Position numbers and translations under genes: made by a program
The notes under the pieces: model-generated
Seen by the model: the letters and a program-made list of their open reading frames with translations, nothing else
The model's database searches: none
What the model was told of the DNA's origin: nothing
From: Bdellovibrio sp. NC01
GTDB taxonomy: Bacteria > Bdellovibrionota > Bdellovibrionia > Bdellovibrionales > Bdellovibrionaceae
DNA: 64,000 nt
Assembly (NCBI RefSeq): GCF_006874625.1
Contig: NZ_CP030034.1
Coordinates: 310,001 to 374,000, forward strand
Reading direction: 5' to 3'
Shown: one piece after another, positions 8,793 to 17,929 of the stretch
How positions within the stretch are numbered: position 1 is the stretch's first letter
Layout of the letters: the number at the start of each line of letters is the position of its first letter

Positions 8793-9440
8793 ATGAGCAA
8801 AGTCAGAGTCGCGGCGTTTTCAGTCTCTTTGGATGGATTCGGTGCGGGGCCTCATCAAAGTCTGGAAAATCCTCTGGGTGTCAGAGGCACAGAACTTCAT
8901 AATTGGTTTTTCAAAACAAAAGTTTTCCAAAGTATGTACGGCGATGGCAATGGTGTTGAAGACGTAGATAACTCTTTTGCTGAACGGTCCTTCAAAAACG
9001 TCGGCGCATGGATCTTAGGGCGAAATATGTTCGGCCCTGTTCGCGGGCCTTGGCTTAACGACGAATGGCGCGGGTGGTGGGGTGAAAATCCATCTTACCA
9101 TGCGCCTGTTTTTGTTCTTACCCATCATAAGCGCGAGCCGCTCGTCATGGAGGGTGGAACAACTTTTTATTTCATCACTGACGGTATTGAGTCTGCTCTG
9201 CAAAAAGCAAAAGAAGCTGCAAACGGTAAAGATGTTCGCATCGGCGGTGGTGTCCAAACTGTTCGTCAGTACTTACAAGCGGGCTTGATCGACGAATTGC
9301 ATTTGGTGTACAGCCCGATTTATCTTGGAACGGGTGAAAGTTTGCTTGCGGGAATTGATATGCCGAAGTTAGGATTCTCTGTCACCGAGAAGGTGAATAC
9401 AGAAAACGCCACGCATGTTATCCTTAGTAAGAAGAGTTAA
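8793..9440 (+). CDS. RibD/dihydrofolate reductase-fold protein (second)
   Basis: A 215-aa member of the DHFR-like family, with AFSVSLDGFGAGP at the start, WILGRNMFG near residue 70, HHKREPLVMEGGTTFYFI and the loop DVRIGGGVQTVRQYLQAGLIDELHL. It differs clearly from the other family member at 7152-7715, so it is not a recent duplicate. A GGAGGGG site precedes the ATG. It is followed within two bases by the MFS transporter frame and probably co-expressed with it. Confidence 0.85.
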   Translation: MSKVRVAAFSVSLDGFGAGPHQSLENPLGVRGTELHNWFFKTKVFQSMYGDGNGVEDVDNSFAERSFKNVGAWILGRNMFGPVRGPWLNDEWRGWWGENPSYHAPVFVLTHHKREPLVMEGGTTFYFITDGIESALQKAKEAANGKDVRIGGGVQTVRQYLQAGLIDELHLVYSPIYLGTGESLLAGIDMPKLGFSVTEKVNTENATHVILSKKS

Positions 9441-9442
9441 AT

Positions 9443-10990
9443 TTGAATTTCAATGCCACTTTAAATGAATCCCCGAATGCAACAAAGAAAGAATGGATTG
9501 GACTGCTAGTTCTGGCATTGCCATGCATGCTTTATTCGATGGACTTAATGGTTTTAAATCTTGCGATTCCGCAGCTGAGTTTGGAATTAAAGCCCAGCGC
9601 CTCTGAACTATTATGGATTGTTGATATTTACGGATTCTTTCTGGCTGGTGCTTTAATTACGATGGGCACTCTTGGAGACAGAATCGGGCGTAGGAAAATT
9701 CTTTTAATTGGCAGTGGTGTATTTGCCATTACATCTGCCATCGCAGCCTTTTCTAAAAGTGCCGAGATGCTAATTTTTATGCGCGCTGTACAAGGCATTG
9801 CGGGTGCGACGTTAGCACCGTCGACTTTGTCTTTGATACGTGTGCTTTTTCGTAACCCTAAACAACGAGCCCAAGCGGTTGGTTTATGGGGCACGAGTTT
9901 TTCTATCGGGGGCTTGATTGGCCCTTTAGTGGGCGGAGCATTGATTGAACATTTTTGGTGGGGATCGGTTTTTCTGATCAACGTGCCATTTATGATTGTT
10001 CTGTTGCTGATTGCACCGAAGCTGTTACCAGAGTTCAAAGATGAAAATGGCGGCGAGATAGATTTAATCAGCGCGGCCTTATCGCTGACAGCGATATTAT
10101 TGATTATCTTTTCTTTAAAAAAATTCGCAGAGACTGGCTTTCAATCCCTTTCAGTTATCAGCTTGCTCGCAGGTCTTGTTTTGGGTGCGATATTTATTCG
10201 TCGCCAGGAACATCTTGAGCATCCTTTGGTGGATGTAAATCTGTTCAAGAATTTTACCTTTAATACTTTGATTTTGACGAACGCTTTGACGATGTCGATC
10301 TTCTTCGGAACTTTTCTTTTCCAAACTCAATATATGCAGTTGGTATTGGGATTTTCGCCTTTGGTTGCTGGGCTATGGTCGCTGCCGTCAACGTTTGCGA
10401 TGATTTTAAGTTCTTCTCTATCACCTTTGCTAGCGAAGAAAATAAAACCTGCTTACATCATGTCGTTTGGGTTGTTTTTAGGAACTGTCGCGTTCTTCAT
10501 AATCTCTCGAGTGAATGGCATTCAAGATTTGGGTTTGATGATTTTTGGAACAGTACTGCAATCATTTGGAGCGCCCCCAGTCTTGTTGTTTACAACGAAC
10601 ATGCTTGTGAATAGTGCTCCACCTGAAAAAGCAGGTGCTGCTGCGGCTATTTCTGAAACGGGAAATGAAATGGGCGGTGCGCTGGGTATCGCGATCTTAG
10701 GAAGTATCGGAACGTTTATTTATCGTCGAGAGATGACGAACGCAGTTTTGGAGAATATAAATCCGGAAATTAAGAAAACTGCGGCGACTACTTTAGAAAA
10801 TGCAATTGAAGTTGCAAAATCAGCTGGGACTGCAGGTGATAATATAATCACGCAAGCGAAAGTGGCTTACACCGCATCTTTTAGCTCAGTGATGTTAATT
10901 GGTGCCGTCGTGTTGGCAGTGCTTTCATTCTTGGTCATTACTAAGCTTCGTCATGTTCAGCTTGAAGCAGAACATGGGGAGCAATCTTAG
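9443..10990 (+). CDS. MFS drug/proton antiporter, DHA2 (14-TMS) type
   Basis: A 515-aa transporter with about 14 hydrophobic segments. Family signs are DLMVLNLAIPQLSLEL in the first helix, the loop GDRIGRRK near residue 87, and the motif-C-like stretch SIGGLIGPLVGGALIEHFWW near residue 160. These mark QacA/EmrB-like multidrug antiporters of the inner membrane. Translation appears to start at a TTG at 9443 just after the preceding stop, which suggests translational coupling. It converges on the RNase D-like gene, leaving two bases between stops. Confidence 0.85.
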   Translation: MNFNATLNESPNATKKEWIGLLVLALPCMLYSMDLMVLNLAIPQLSLELKPSASELLWIVDIYGFFLAGALITMGTLGDRIGRRKILLIGSGVFAITSAIAAFSKSAEMLIFMRAVQGIAGATLAPSTLSLIRVLFRNPKQRAQAVGLWGTSFSIGGLIGPLVGGALIEHFWWGSVFLINVPFMIVLLLIAPKLLPEFKDENGGEIDLISAALSLTAILLIIFSLKKFAETGFQSLSVISLLAGLVLGAIFIRRQEHLEHPLVDVNLFKNFTFNTLILTNALTMSIFFGTFLFQTQYMQLVLGFSPLVAGLWSLPSTFAMILSSSLSPLLAKKIKPAYIMSFGLFLGTVAFFIISRVNGIQDLGLMIFGTVLQSFGAPPVLLFTTNMLVNSAPPEKAGAAAAISETGNEMGGALGIAILGSIGTFIYRREMTNAVLENINPEIKKTAATTLENAIEVAKSAGTAGDNIITQAKVAYTASFSSVMLIGAVVLAVLSFLVITKLRHVQLEAEHGEQS

Positions 10991-10992
10991 TT

Positions 10993-11538
10993 TTACAGGC
11001 TTAGTTTTTGATAAAGTTTAAGGCCGATCCAAGCGTCAGTTGCTGCGTAAAGGATTTGTCGATCAGTCAATTCGCTCGCGTCCCAATTTGTAGTCTTGGG
11101 TCCTTTGGTGATTGTGCCCTGTAGGACCTCTTCAGCCATGCCTTTTAAACCAAGATTTTCCAAGTTTTTAGCTTTTGCGACAGTTTGCAGTTCAATAAAT
11201 CCATGCGGGTTGAATTGAACTTTCTTCTGTAGTTGTTTGATGTCATCTCTGATTGCGACCCCGGCTTTAACTATATTGGGATTTTCAAAAATACTTTTGA
11301 TCAGATCGAAATGATTGATGTGACGTAAACGAACCACGAAAGCATCAGTGTCTGTCGCGAGTTGCAACAAAGACACCGGATAGACTTCACCCTTTTTGAA
11401 TGCGGGACGAGTTTCTGTATCGAAACCAAATTCTTTTGCTGATGCCAGGGCATTCGCAACGATGTGTAATTCTTGATTCGTGTTAATTAAATGAATCTTT
11501 CCAGGGAAAGATAGAAGCTGAAATGTAGAATAATCCAT
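10993..11538 (-). CDS. 3'-5' exonuclease, RNase D-like (DEDDy)
   Basis: The ATG at 11538 gives 181 aa; a TTG at 11544 is also possible. DEDDy exonuclease motifs are visible: FGFDTETRP (Exo I, D-x-E), the aspartate-containing Exo II region AGVAIRDDIKQL, and YAATDAWIG (Exo III, Tyr and Asp). There is no HRDC domain, so it is a catalytic-domain-only protein like many orphan RNase D homologues that trim structured RNA. It stands alone and converges with the MFS gene. Confidence 0.85.
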   Translation of the reverse strand: MDYSTFQLLSFPGKIHLINTNQELHIVANALASAKEFGFDTETRPAFKKGEVYPVSLLQLATDTDAFVVRLRHINHFDLIKSIFENPNIVKAGVAIRDDIKQLQKKVQFNPHGFIELQTVAKAKNLENLGLKGMAEEVLQGTITKGPKTTNWDASELTDRQILYAATDAWIGLKLYQKLSL

Positions 11539-11630
11539 AAACAATGCTGGTTCGCATTTTTAGCAGTGTCAACTAAATGAAGTGTAGAGTTGGCGATGAC
11601 GTTATTTTATATTCTTTTTAGGGGGATTCG

Positions 11631-12029
11631 ATGTGCAAAACGATCAAACAAAAAATTCATTTTAAGGCGCCTCCTGACGTTATCTATAGTTTGCTTACGG
11701 ATTCTAAAAAATATGCTTCGTTGACAGGGAAGAAAGCTTCGATTGGAAAATCTGCCGGAGCGCCATTCTCAGTTTACGGCGGACAAGCGACCGGAATCAT
11801 TGTAGAGCTGGTTCGTAATAAAAGAATAGTGCAAGCTTGGCGGGGGCATAGTTTTCCTGAAGGAATTTTCTCGATGGCGACTTTTAATCTGAAGCCGACG
11901 GGTAAGCATGGGACGGAACTTGTTTTGGTTCATCGGGGAGTGCCGAAAGAAATGATTCCGTCGATTGAACTGGGTTGGCGTAAGTACAATTGGGATAAGA
12001 TAAAGAGTTATCTGGAAAATCACGAATGA
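11631..12029 (+). CDS. SRPBCC/AHSA1-like ligand-binding protein
   Basis: A 132-aa protein with the START-like (SRPBCC) helix-grip pattern of the AHSA1 group: IKQKIHFKAPPDVIYSLLTDSKKYASLTG near the start, then GGQATGIIVELV, KRIVQAWRG and a final helix GWRKYNWDKIKSYL. Members bind hydrophobic ligands or assist Hsp90-like proteins. The gene is preceded by GGGGG at short spacing from the ATG and stands alone. Confidence 0.8.
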   Translation: MCKTIKQKIHFKAPPDVIYSLLTDSKKYASLTGKKASIGKSAGAPFSVYGGQATGIIVELVRNKRIVQAWRGHSFPEGIFSMATFNLKPTGKHGTELVLVHRGVPKEMIPSIELGWRKYNWDKIKSYLENHE

Positions 12030-12065
12030 GTTAAATTGCCAGAACTTCGTCGTCGCCTTGGCTTT

Positions 12066-12929
12066 TTAAGGTTGCTGCGGCTTCGTGACGTGAAACAAAT
12101 TATTTGAAACAAATAAGACCCGTTGCGGATCTTTAGATTTCTTACTGATTTCCATCAACTCATTAATAAATCGATAATAAGCTTCAGCAACTTCCTTGAA
12201 GTCATTTTGTGAAATGGCCAGGCCGCCGTTGAAAAATAGCGCAGGCTTGTGGGGGACTAAGTCTCCCATCAAGATGTCGATCGATTTTTGTGCGCCGGGA
12301 ATAAATCTGCGATGACTGTTGATCTCATTCGGGTCGGGACTGTAATGAGATTCTGGTTCATGATATCTTTGACCATCAAATTCGATCATTTTCGTGTCTA
12401 TGACCTTCTTTAACGCATCAGTGATTTCACTTAAGGGAACACTGTCGGATAGATGTTTTTGAATCCATTCGGCGTTGGCCTGAAACTCTGGAAGATTCGC
12501 CATTGCAACAATAGTCACGGGAAGCCAAGTTGCATAAGGGACGGGGGAGTTTACTTTTTCACGAAATGACTTTAGGCCGTGAACTTCTTCGTTAATACGA
12601 ATTCGTCCAAGTACTCCGCGAAAATGATTTTGCAGATCTGTATCTGTGACCAAGCCTTGAATAATCATGATGATAAAGAACTGTTTTTCGAAGTCGGAAA
12701 GATCAAAAAGTTTTGCAATATCAGATGCGCGATCAATTGAGATATGAATTTTCTGTTTGAAAACTTGTGAAAGATAGCTTTTCGCTGTTCCAAGTTTGTT
12801 TGCACAATATTGATGTGTGAAGTGCGGTGACTCGAACTTCTTCCATGCAAAGAAATCTGAAAGATAAAGACGATAGTCCGTGTATTCCGTGATCTGAGGT
12901 CGTGTAGGCGTGTTCAGGCTGTTGTCCAT
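12066..12929 (-). CDS. TIGR02147-family DNA-binding regulator
   Basis: A 287-aa protein matching the TIGR02147 plan: YRLYLSDFFAWKK, then a helix-turn-helix-like N-terminal part (CANKLGTAKSYLSQVFKQKIHIS), then a long helical region and a C-terminal stretch ending in LFVSNNLFHVTK. The family is abundant in Bdellovibrio and Fibrobacter and is thought to be regulatory. It is divergent from the giant S74 fibre gene across 161 bases, so it may control that gene. The assignment to TIGR02147 is by remembered motif pattern. Confidence 0.8.
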   Translation of the reverse strand: MDNSLNTPTRPQITEYTDYRLYLSDFFAWKKFESPHFTHQYCANKLGTAKSYLSQVFKQKIHISIDRASDIAKLFDLSDFEKQFFIIMIIQGLVTDTDLQNHFRGVLGRIRINEEVHGLKSFREKVNSPVPYATWLPVTIVAMANLPEFQANAEWIQKHLSDSVPLSEITDALKKVIDTKMIEFDGQRYHEPESHYSPDPNEINSHRRFIPGAQKSIDILMGDLVPHKPALFFNGGLAISQNDFKEVAEAYYRFINELMEISKKSKDPQRVLFVSNNLFHVTKPQQP

Positions 12930-13044
12930 GAAAGATATCTTGCCGGAGTGGTCGTCGTTTTCAACGAGAATTCATGGTGGTTCAGCAATACTGTACGGAT
13001 ATTTTTAAAGATGAAGGCTGTAGCCTCATACTCACTTGTTAATG

Positions 13045-13085
13045 CCCCGAAAAGCTACTTGCACACAAAAAATTTAAATTCGGGG
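13045..13085 (+). promoter_or_regulatory. Hairpin covering the fibre gene's ribosome binding site
   Basis: CCCCGAA at 13045-13051 is perfectly complementary to TTCGGGG at 13079-13085, and the latter contains the GGGG ribosome site five bases before the ATG at 13091. In the RNA this would form a 7-bp stem with a 27-base loop and hide the ribosome site. Translation control is inferred. Confidence 0.4.
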
Positions 13086-13090
13086 ACGTC

Positions 13091-15835
13091 ATGTACTTAT
13101 TTTTTGGAACGCTCATTAGGAAACTAAGAACAGCCATAGGATTGGCTGTTCTGCTGAGCTTGTGGGGAATGCGCTCTGAGGCAACTCTAGAAAGTCTTAC
13201 TTACCAAGGTCGTATTGTTCGAACTGATGGTGTGCCATTAGAGTACGCCAACGTAAATTTTTTGTTTCAGATTACAGATCCAGCAGGTCAATGCATCATT
13301 TATCAAGAACAAGTTAGTGGAATTAATATGACGAACTCGGGCGGCGTCTTCGATGTTCCTATAGGAGCCGGAGCCGTGCAGTTTCCATTAAGCTCTTCTG
13401 TTTTAGAGGCTTTCAGTAACTCGACGGTTTTTAATTGTGCGGATTGCGTTGCTTCGGGCAACTCTTATACATGTTCCAACTCGTCAAGCACTTACACGCC
13501 TAGTGCGAACGATAGCCGCAGATTACGTGTGTCTTTTGATGACGGTACAGGTTGGAAAGCTATTTCACCGGACAACATCATTCGCTCGGTACCCTATGCT
13601 TTGCATGCTCAATCAGCGCAGAAATTAGGTAATAATATAGCGAGTGATTTTTTAGCAAAAGCGGGACTTCCGGTATGTGGGACCGGAACGTTCCTAAGTT
13701 GGGACGGGACAAACTTAACATGCGCAGGAGTTTCCGGTACCAGCGGTGGGACTGTTACGAATGTGACTTCAGCGAACTCTTATCTGACGGTCGCAACGGG
13801 AACAACGACGCCTGTTTTAACAGTTAATGTTGGGACTGTGGCAAACACAGTCGCGGCAGGTAATGACTCCAGAATAGTGAATGCGATGCAGAGTGGGACT
13901 ACGGCCAGTGGGGATTTAAGCGGTGTATACCCCGGTCCTTCCGTTGTCGGCTTGCGGGGTGTTTCAATTGCAGCTGCAATACCAAATAGCGGAGAAGTTT
14001 TACGTTATAACGGAGCGAATTGGTCGCCAAGTTTCATTAGCATGTTCGATTTAAGATCAACCGTGACGGGGACTCAATCTTTTGGCGGCGTTGGATGTAC
14101 TGCGAATCAAACTTTAACATGGACAGCAGCGACTGATAATTTGGCTTGCACCAATATTGCGATTGCAAGCTCTCAGGTTAGCGGAGTTTTCTCTAACGGA
14201 GGAAACTCATTTGCGGCCGATGCTGTGTTAGGGACGAATGATGCTAACAAGCTTATTTTTAAAACTAATAATTCAAATGCGATGACGATTGCTTCCAATG
14301 GATTTATTGGTGTAGGAACGTCAACTCCACAGATGTTGATACATGCAGTGGCGACAGCGAACACGCCTCTTTTGACAGAGCGAAATGATAACAGTGATAC
14401 GCCTAAACCTGGCGTCACTTTGAAGCGTTCGCGCCTTGATGCTGCGGCTCCGAAGACTAACTTTGGTTCGCAATTAGCTTTTAATCTTGCGGGATTCGGT
14501 GCGGGTACGAATGTACTGACACATCTTATTGCTGGAGCTTGGGAAAATGATCAGACTGACGATACGACATCACGCAATTCATTCATGAGCTTTCATACTC
14601 TATTGGGAAATACTATCGGAGAAAGAGTTCGGATAACTTCAGCCGGGCGTGTGGGTATCGGCACCACAATTCCGTCATCACCGTTAACGATTTACGGCAC
14701 TTTACCTAATGCAAGCGGTACACAGACAAATTCAGCATTTTATCCAAGCACAACAACGACGGGAACAAATGATACTTACGCCGCGCAGATTTGGAATTAC
14801 GGAGTCATCTCGGGAAGTGTTTCAAACTCGGGAAGTCAAATTGCTCTTGCTGCCTCAAGCCTTCGTAATAATGTCGCTACTAATTCAAATGACAGTGGCA
14901 CGGTTGCGACGATGGTAGCTGGGAATATTTCGTATGGTCATCAAAACGTGAACACAGCTGCGGTGCCAAAAACGACGACTGCCTATGGAGTCAAAGTAAG
15001 TCCGATTTTAAATTCGGGTACGATCACGACGGCCTATGATCTTCACTTAGGGACAACGTCAGGAACTGAAGGCAGTATCACGACTCACTATGGTATCTAT
15101 CAAGAAAATCCTTCTGCGAAAAATTATCTTGCAGGAAAAACTCAAGTCGCTGGTCAGCCGTACACGGGTTTCACTGGCACTAATGTCGGCCAACTTGCGA
15201 TTGTTAATACGGGGACCTTTGCGAAAGTTTCTTCTTTAGATTTTATTGGTCGCAACAATACGCCCATTTCCAGGGTTGGGGTGCTTGAGGATATGAGCGG
15301 TAATTCTTATATGTATCTTGGTACAAGCAATTCTCCATCTTCAGGAGTGACCAATGCGGCGATAACCATCACACCGGCAGGATATGTTGCGATTGGCAGT
15401 GGAACTTCACCAACGGCACTGTTTCAAGTAAATGGTTCGGCACTAGCGACATCGTGGGATACGAGTTCTGATATTCGCTTAAAAGAAAATATCAGCGCGC
15501 TTGAAAATCCGTTAACCAAGATCATGCAACTGCGTGGTGTGGAATTTGATTGGCGTAAAGATATTCAGCAACCAACTGCGCATGAAAAAACTCACGATAT
15601 TGGTGTGATCGCACAAGAAGTGGAAAAAGTTTTTCCAGAGGCAGTGAATACAGCTTCGGATGGTTATAAAAGTGTTTCTTATGCGAAACTGGTGGCGCCG
15701 CTGATCGCAGCTGTTAAAGAGATTTTTCAGGGACAGACATTGCAGCAACGTGAAATAGAAAGTCTAAAAGCCGAAAACGCAGCGCTAAAGAAATACCTAT
15801 GTATGAAAGATCCAAGCGCAGGTTTTTGTTATTGA
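13091..15835 (+). CDS. Large secreted fibre/adhesin with C-terminal peptidase S74 chaperone domain
   Basis: A 914-aa protein: a hydrophobic export signal in the first 33 residues, a conserved N-terminal domain (ESLTYQGRIVRTDGVPLEYANV), a long Ser/Thr/Gly/Asn-rich repetitive body, and at about residue 800 the intramolecular chaperone of endosialidase type (SSDIRLKENISALENPLTK, then HDIGVIAQEVEKVFPEAV and YAKLVAPLIAAVKE) followed by a coiled coil. In phage tail fibres this domain trimerises the fibre and then cleaves itself off. Bdellovibrio uses families of chimeric trimeric fibres in prey recognition, so this is a candidate prey-contact fibre. It is divergent from a TIGR02147 gene. Ligand specificity cannot be read from sequence. 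Confidence 0.85.
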   Translation: MYLFFGTLIRKLRTAIGLAVLLSLWGMRSEATLESLTYQGRIVRTDGVPLEYANVNFLFQITDPAGQCIIYQEQVSGINMTNSGGVFDVPIGAGAVQFPLSSSVLEAFSNSTVFNCADCVASGNSYTCSNSSSTYTPSANDSRRLRVSFDDGTGWKAISPDNIIRSVPYALHAQSAQKLGNNIASDFLAKAGLPVCGTGTFLSWDGTNLTCAGVSGTSGGTVTNVTSANSYLTVATGTTTPVLTVNVGTVANTVAAGNDSRIVNAMQSGTTASGDLSGVYPGPSVVGLRGVSIAAAIPNSGEVLRYNGANWSPSFISMFDLRSTVTGTQSFGGVGCTANQTLTWTAATDNLACTNIAIASSQVSGVFSNGGNSFAADAVLGTNDANKLIFKTNNSNAMTIASNGFIGVGTSTPQMLIHAVATANTPLLTERNDNSDTPKPGVTLKRSRLDAAAPKTNFGSQLAFNLAGFGAGTNVLTHLIAGAWENDQTDDTTSRNSFMSFHTLLGNTIGERVRITSAGRVGIGTTIPSSPLTIYGTLPNASGTQTNSAFYPSTTTTGTNDTYAAQIWNYGVISGSVSNSGSQIALAASSLRNNVATNSNDSGTVATMVAGNISYGHQNVNTAAVPKTTTAYGVKVSPILNSGTITTAYDLHLGTTSGTEGSITTHYGIYQENPSAKNYLAGKTQVAGQPYTGFTGTNVGQLAIVNTGTFAKVSSLDFIGRNNTPISRVGVLEDMSGNSYMYLGTSNSPSSGVTNAAITITPAGYVAIGSGTSPTALFQVNGSALATSWDTSSDIRLKENISALENPLTKIMQLRGVEFDWRKDIQQPTAHEKTHDIGVIAQEVEKVFPEAVNTASDGYKSVSYAKLVAPLIAAVKEIFQGQTLQQREIESLKAENAALKKYLCMKDPSAGFCY

Positions 15836-15882
15836 GTTCTATTAAAGGAACACGGGGCCAAAAATGGCGAAATAGCAGCGTC

Positions 15883-15894
15883 AACTGACACCGC
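15883..15894 (+). repeat. Left copy of 12-base inverted repeat at island ends
   Basis: AACTGACACCGC occurs here and, as its reverse complement, at 37890-37901, next to the tRNA-Ser. The two copies lie just inside the presumed ends of the island. Twelve matching bases between two short boundary regions is unlikely by chance, but the match does not extend further. Confidence 0.4.
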
Positions 15895-15969
15895 GAGACC
15901 CGAGTTTAAGGCTCGCGATGGCGCCAAAATTCAGTCGAACTTTTCGACAATTTCAAAAAGTTATACACG

Positions 15970-16004
15970 GATGTTATCAACCCTTATCAAGGCTTGATAA
16001 CATC
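15970..16004 (+). repeat. 35-base interrupted palindrome upstream of the serine recombinase
   Basis: GATGTTATCAA at 15970-15980 is the exact reverse complement of TTGATAACATC at 15994-16004. Between them CCTT (15982-15985) pairs with AAGG (15989-15992) around the centre ATC. Apart from one C/C mismatch and the three-base centre it is a complete palindrome of recombinase-site size. It could be an attachment-site half, an operator, or a cruciform. Confidence 0.65.
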
Positions 16005-16061
16005 TCCTCCGACAAAAAAATTGTGGCTCAGGTGAAATATAAGACACCTCCGCCTGATGCA

Positions 16062-16241
16062 ATGCTGAAGACGCAAAGCACGAACCACAAGATAGAGGAT
16101 GAGCAAAAAAAATCATCCGAATCCGCAGTACAATCTTCGCGTCAAAGTAGCAACCGACGCGACAAATCCCTTCACTCAAGAAGACTTTCGAAAGCTTTGG
16201 AAGGTTTTGTGTGCCCTAAAAGAAAAGGGGGCCGCAAGTGA
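16062..16241 (+). CDS. Possible small basic protein coupled to the recombinase
   Basis: A 59-aa frame rich in Ser, Lys and Arg ends with the TGA of a GTGA overlap with the recombinase start at 16238. Such overlaps usually mean translational coupling, the main reason to accept it. The frame is open further upstream to 15918, but no start has a good ribosome site. It resembles no family I recognise. The high Lys/Arg content would suit nucleic-acid binding, but composition alone is weak evidence. Confidence 0.35.
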   Translation: MLKTQSTNHKIEDEQKKSSESAVQSSRQSSNRRDKSLHSRRLSKALEGFVCPKRKGGRK

Positions 16242-17896
16242 AACCTAAAATGGCTCCATACTTCCGAGTATCTACCCTGGGACAGAAAGAAGACGACACA
16301 GTTCAACGTCAAATCATGACGTTTGAATTACAATGGACGGTACTTTCAAAGTCCTTCGATTTGTACGAGCGTATTCCTGGTGGCAAGCAGGAGGATCAGT
16401 ACTTTAAGGACGAGGGTTATAATCTTGAAGAGTGGAAGTCGGATACCGATTTTCATCGTTTAATGACTTTGATTCAAACCGAAGGAGTAGATGCGATCTA
16501 TGTCGATGAGGAGAATCGTCTGTTCCGTGCTCGTTCCCGTGAGTTTCGCGGACGTGTTCTTGATCTTATCGAACAGAATGGTGTGCGTGTTATCACAAAG
16601 AACGGTGAAGTATCCACTGGTTCGTTAGCGATGGAGATTGTATCTGCCGTGGGTGCTGATGATAAGCGCGCTATGCTTCGAAAATGTCATGAAGCCAAAA
16701 TCACGCGTTTGACGTCGGAAGGAAGGCCGCCAACAGGCAGGGCTCCCTTTGGCTTGAACTGGAATAAGAAAGAAAAGAAATGGGAGCTTGTGCCCGAAGA
16801 GGCCCGAATCATTCGCTGCGCGGTAGGTCTTTCGATTGGTAAGATTTACGATGATATGCCCGATAGCATGAAAGGTTTGATTGAATTGAGTCCTGGTGGA
16901 GTGCCAGATAAAGAAGTCGCTAGCGCTCTTACGAGTGCGGGCTTTACAAAAAGAATTACCAAGCGATCAATTAGCCACGGTATCGATTACAGTGGTGTTA
17001 AAGCCATTTTTGCTTCAGATACGTGCCGTGGAAAAATCATTTTTAAATTAAAGAAAGCTGATCAGGTAGGAAATCCGAAGTTTAAAAATGGCAACGAACA
17101 GAGAGTAACATACGAAGTTGGCGTGCCCAGAATCTTGTCCGATGAGGACTGGGAAAATCTTTGCTTCAAGCGAAATCAAAGAAGAAAATGGGCGAGGCGA
17201 AATGTTCAACATGAATATCTTTGTAAAGATCTTCTTGTCTGCTCAGCATGTGGCATACCTTTAGCTGCTCGCCCAAAGGACACAGAAAGGTTTTTAAAAC
17301 GCGAAAAACGCTTGGTCCATTATCCGCCGACTCTCTACTACACTTGTGCACGAAAACAGAAAACGAGCGGATTTAGATGTTCTGCGAACAAGTGTCACAG
17401 CTCTAAGGTTATTGATGCACTTGTTTGGAATGAAATCGTCCGCCTCCTGACTGAACCTGAATTTTTACCTTCAAGAGCAAACAACTTGGAGCAAGAAGAC
17501 CAAATTCAAAAAAGGAAAGAAAGTTTATCTTCTGCGAAAACAGGCTTGTCTAATGATCTAACCCGATTGAAGGAGATTTCTAAGAATCTCGCCAGGCGTT
17601 TAGGCAAGGGGCTGTTGAGTGAGGAGCAATTTTTAATTGCAAACTCAGAGAATTTGCAAGAGCAGAAGAGAATTACGGAGTATCTTCACTCTGCAGAGGA
17701 AGAGCTCAAGAGCTTCAATGATAGCAACGAAAAGATTGATTTTAATGTCCTCATCGAATCTATTAAAAATCAATTGCCGCTATCGAACTTTGAAGATCGT
17801 CGCAACGTGCTAAAATCGCTAGTTTCATGTATAAGAATTGAACCTTGCGGGCAGATCACTTTATTACTTAAGCATGGACTTCAATTTGATATCTAA
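16238..17896 (+). CDS. Large serine recombinase
   Basis: A 552-aa site-specific recombinase starting at a GTG. The N-terminal resolvase domain shows YFRVSTLGQ with the nucleophilic serine near residue 10 and EENRLFRARSREFRGRVLDLI. It is followed by the recombinase domain (GRPPTGRAPFGLNW near 163) and a zinc ribbon with CSACG near 334 and paired cysteines around CARKQKTSGFRCSANKC. A coiled coil (about 420-505) follows. This is the layout of large serine integrases, which cut and join attachment sites. It stands at the left end of the island beside a long palindrome and is the best candidate for moving the left module. Confidence 0.9.
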   Translation: MKPKMAPYFRVSTLGQKEDDTVQRQIMTFELQWTVLSKSFDLYERIPGGKQEDQYFKDEGYNLEEWKSDTDFHRLMTLIQTEGVDAIYVDEENRLFRARSREFRGRVLDLIEQNGVRVITKNGEVSTGSLAMEIVSAVGADDKRAMLRKCHEAKITRLTSEGRPPTGRAPFGLNWNKKEKKWELVPEEARIIRCAVGLSIGKIYDDMPDSMKGLIELSPGGVPDKEVASALTSAGFTKRITKRSISHGIDYSGVKAIFASDTCRGKIIFKLKKADQVGNPKFKNGNEQRVTYEVGVPRILSDEDWENLCFKRNQRRKWARRNVQHEYLCKDLLVCSACGIPLAARPKDTERFLKREKRLVHYPPTLYYTCARKQKTSGFRCSANKCHSSKVIDALVWNEIVRLLTEPEFLPSRANNLEQEDQIQKRKESLSSAKTGLSNDLTRLKEISKNLARRLGKGLLSEEQFLIANSENLQEQKRITEYLHSAEEELKSFNDSNEKIDFNVLIESIKNQLPLSNFEDRRNVLKSLVSCIRIEPCGQITLLLKHGLQFDI

Positions 17897-17929
17897 AGGC
17901 AGAAGCTTGGAAAAAAGGAAAAGCTGCAG

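Larger units (their letters stand above)
15836..16061. other. Left island boundary region
   Basis: The gap between the fibre gene and the recombinase module has no convincing gene. It holds a hairpin with arms CGCGAG and CTCGCG (15892-15917), a 12-base sequence found inverted at the other end of the island (15883-15894), and a long interrupted palindrome (15970-16004). The island probably begins here, but the exact edge is not resolved. Confidence 0.5.

Noticed and set aside
15918-15950. Possible remnant of the tRNA-Ser 3' end at the left island edge
   Set aside because: Only scattered short matches (TGGCG and TCGAACT) with different spacing; not a convincing attachment-site duplicate.
15961-15970. 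DnaA box-like TTATACACG near the left island edge
   Set aside because: A single copy with one mismatch, no AT-rich unwinding region or further boxes; not evidence for an origin.
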